Of a DNA stretch of 5,875 nucleotides, positions 5,857-5,875 are shown in pieces (the first letter of the stretch is position 1; every line of letters starts with the position of its first letter). The position numbers and the translations under genes were made by a program. Source of the DNA: UBA1081 sp045537555 (GTDB taxonomy: Bacteria > Bacillota > Clostridia > Oscillospirales > Acutalibacteraceae); the NCBI GenBank assembly GCA_045537555.1, contig JAZSPR010000143.1:1-5875 (forward strand). Reading direction: 5' to 3'. The notes beneath the pieces were generated by a model, which did not search any database, was not told the origin of the DNA, and worked only from the letters and a program-made list of their open reading frames with translations.

Positions 5857-5875
5857 AAAGTCAATTCAAACTTTT
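5856..5875 (+). terminator. Possible truncated terminator after the PHP gene
   Basis: AAAAGT (5856-5861) and ACTTTT (5870-5875) are perfect inverted arms around an 8-base loop, starting at the last base of the stop codon and running off the window. The stem is short and AT-rich, and further sequence is needed to judge it. Confidence 0.25.

Noticed and set aside
1..5875. CRISPR array, tRNA, rRNA, insertion sequence or attachment site
   Set aside because: I found no regularly spaced repeats, cloverleaf-like segments, transposase motifs or terminal inverted repeats. The short AATTGAATT-type similarity between the window ends is explained by base composition.

Overview
The window looks like a piece of a low-GC Firmicutes genome, most likely an anaerobic gut or rumen Clostridia. 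The support is indirect: AT-rich coding sequence, very AT-rich intergenic DNA, strong AGGAGG-type ribosome sites, a BspA-type LRR protein, and the gene mix. The sequence alone does not fix a genus.

Layout: one regulator gene on the minus strand (25-855, AraC family) is divergent from a four-gene plus-strand cluster (1181-5856). A 325-bp control region (856-1180) separates them. The cluster runs in order: a membrane-anchored leucine-rich-repeat protein, a polytopic transporter that I read as a divergent GPH-type (MelB-like) MFS protein, a right-handed beta-helix (pectate-lyase-like) protein with no signal peptide, and a PHP-domain metallohydrolase of the CehA/McbA type. Genes 1/2 and 3/4 overlap by one base (TGATG and TAATG). 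Genes 2/3 are 22 bp apart. No terminator or promoter is visible inside the cluster, so it is very probably one operon.

Control region: it holds a perfect inverted repeat (arms ATTTGTGA and TCACAAAT, 1059-1078) overlapping the -35 of the best forward promoter. A 12-base exact copy of its core (TGTGATAATTCA) lies at 898-909, where the predicted regulator transcript would start. A second perfect palindrome (1048-1059) abuts the first. This suggests that one protein, perhaps the AraC-type regulator, coordinates both promoters.

Working model (inference): the LRR protein acts at the outer face of the membrane and the GPH-like carrier imports a small glycoside or uronide-type compound. The cytosolic beta-helix protein and the PHP hydrolase then process it, and the divergent AraC-type protein senses the compound. 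The substrate cannot be read from the sequence. The combination of an LRR protein, a carrier, a cytosolic beta-helix protein and a PHP hydrolase is the most interesting feature of the window.
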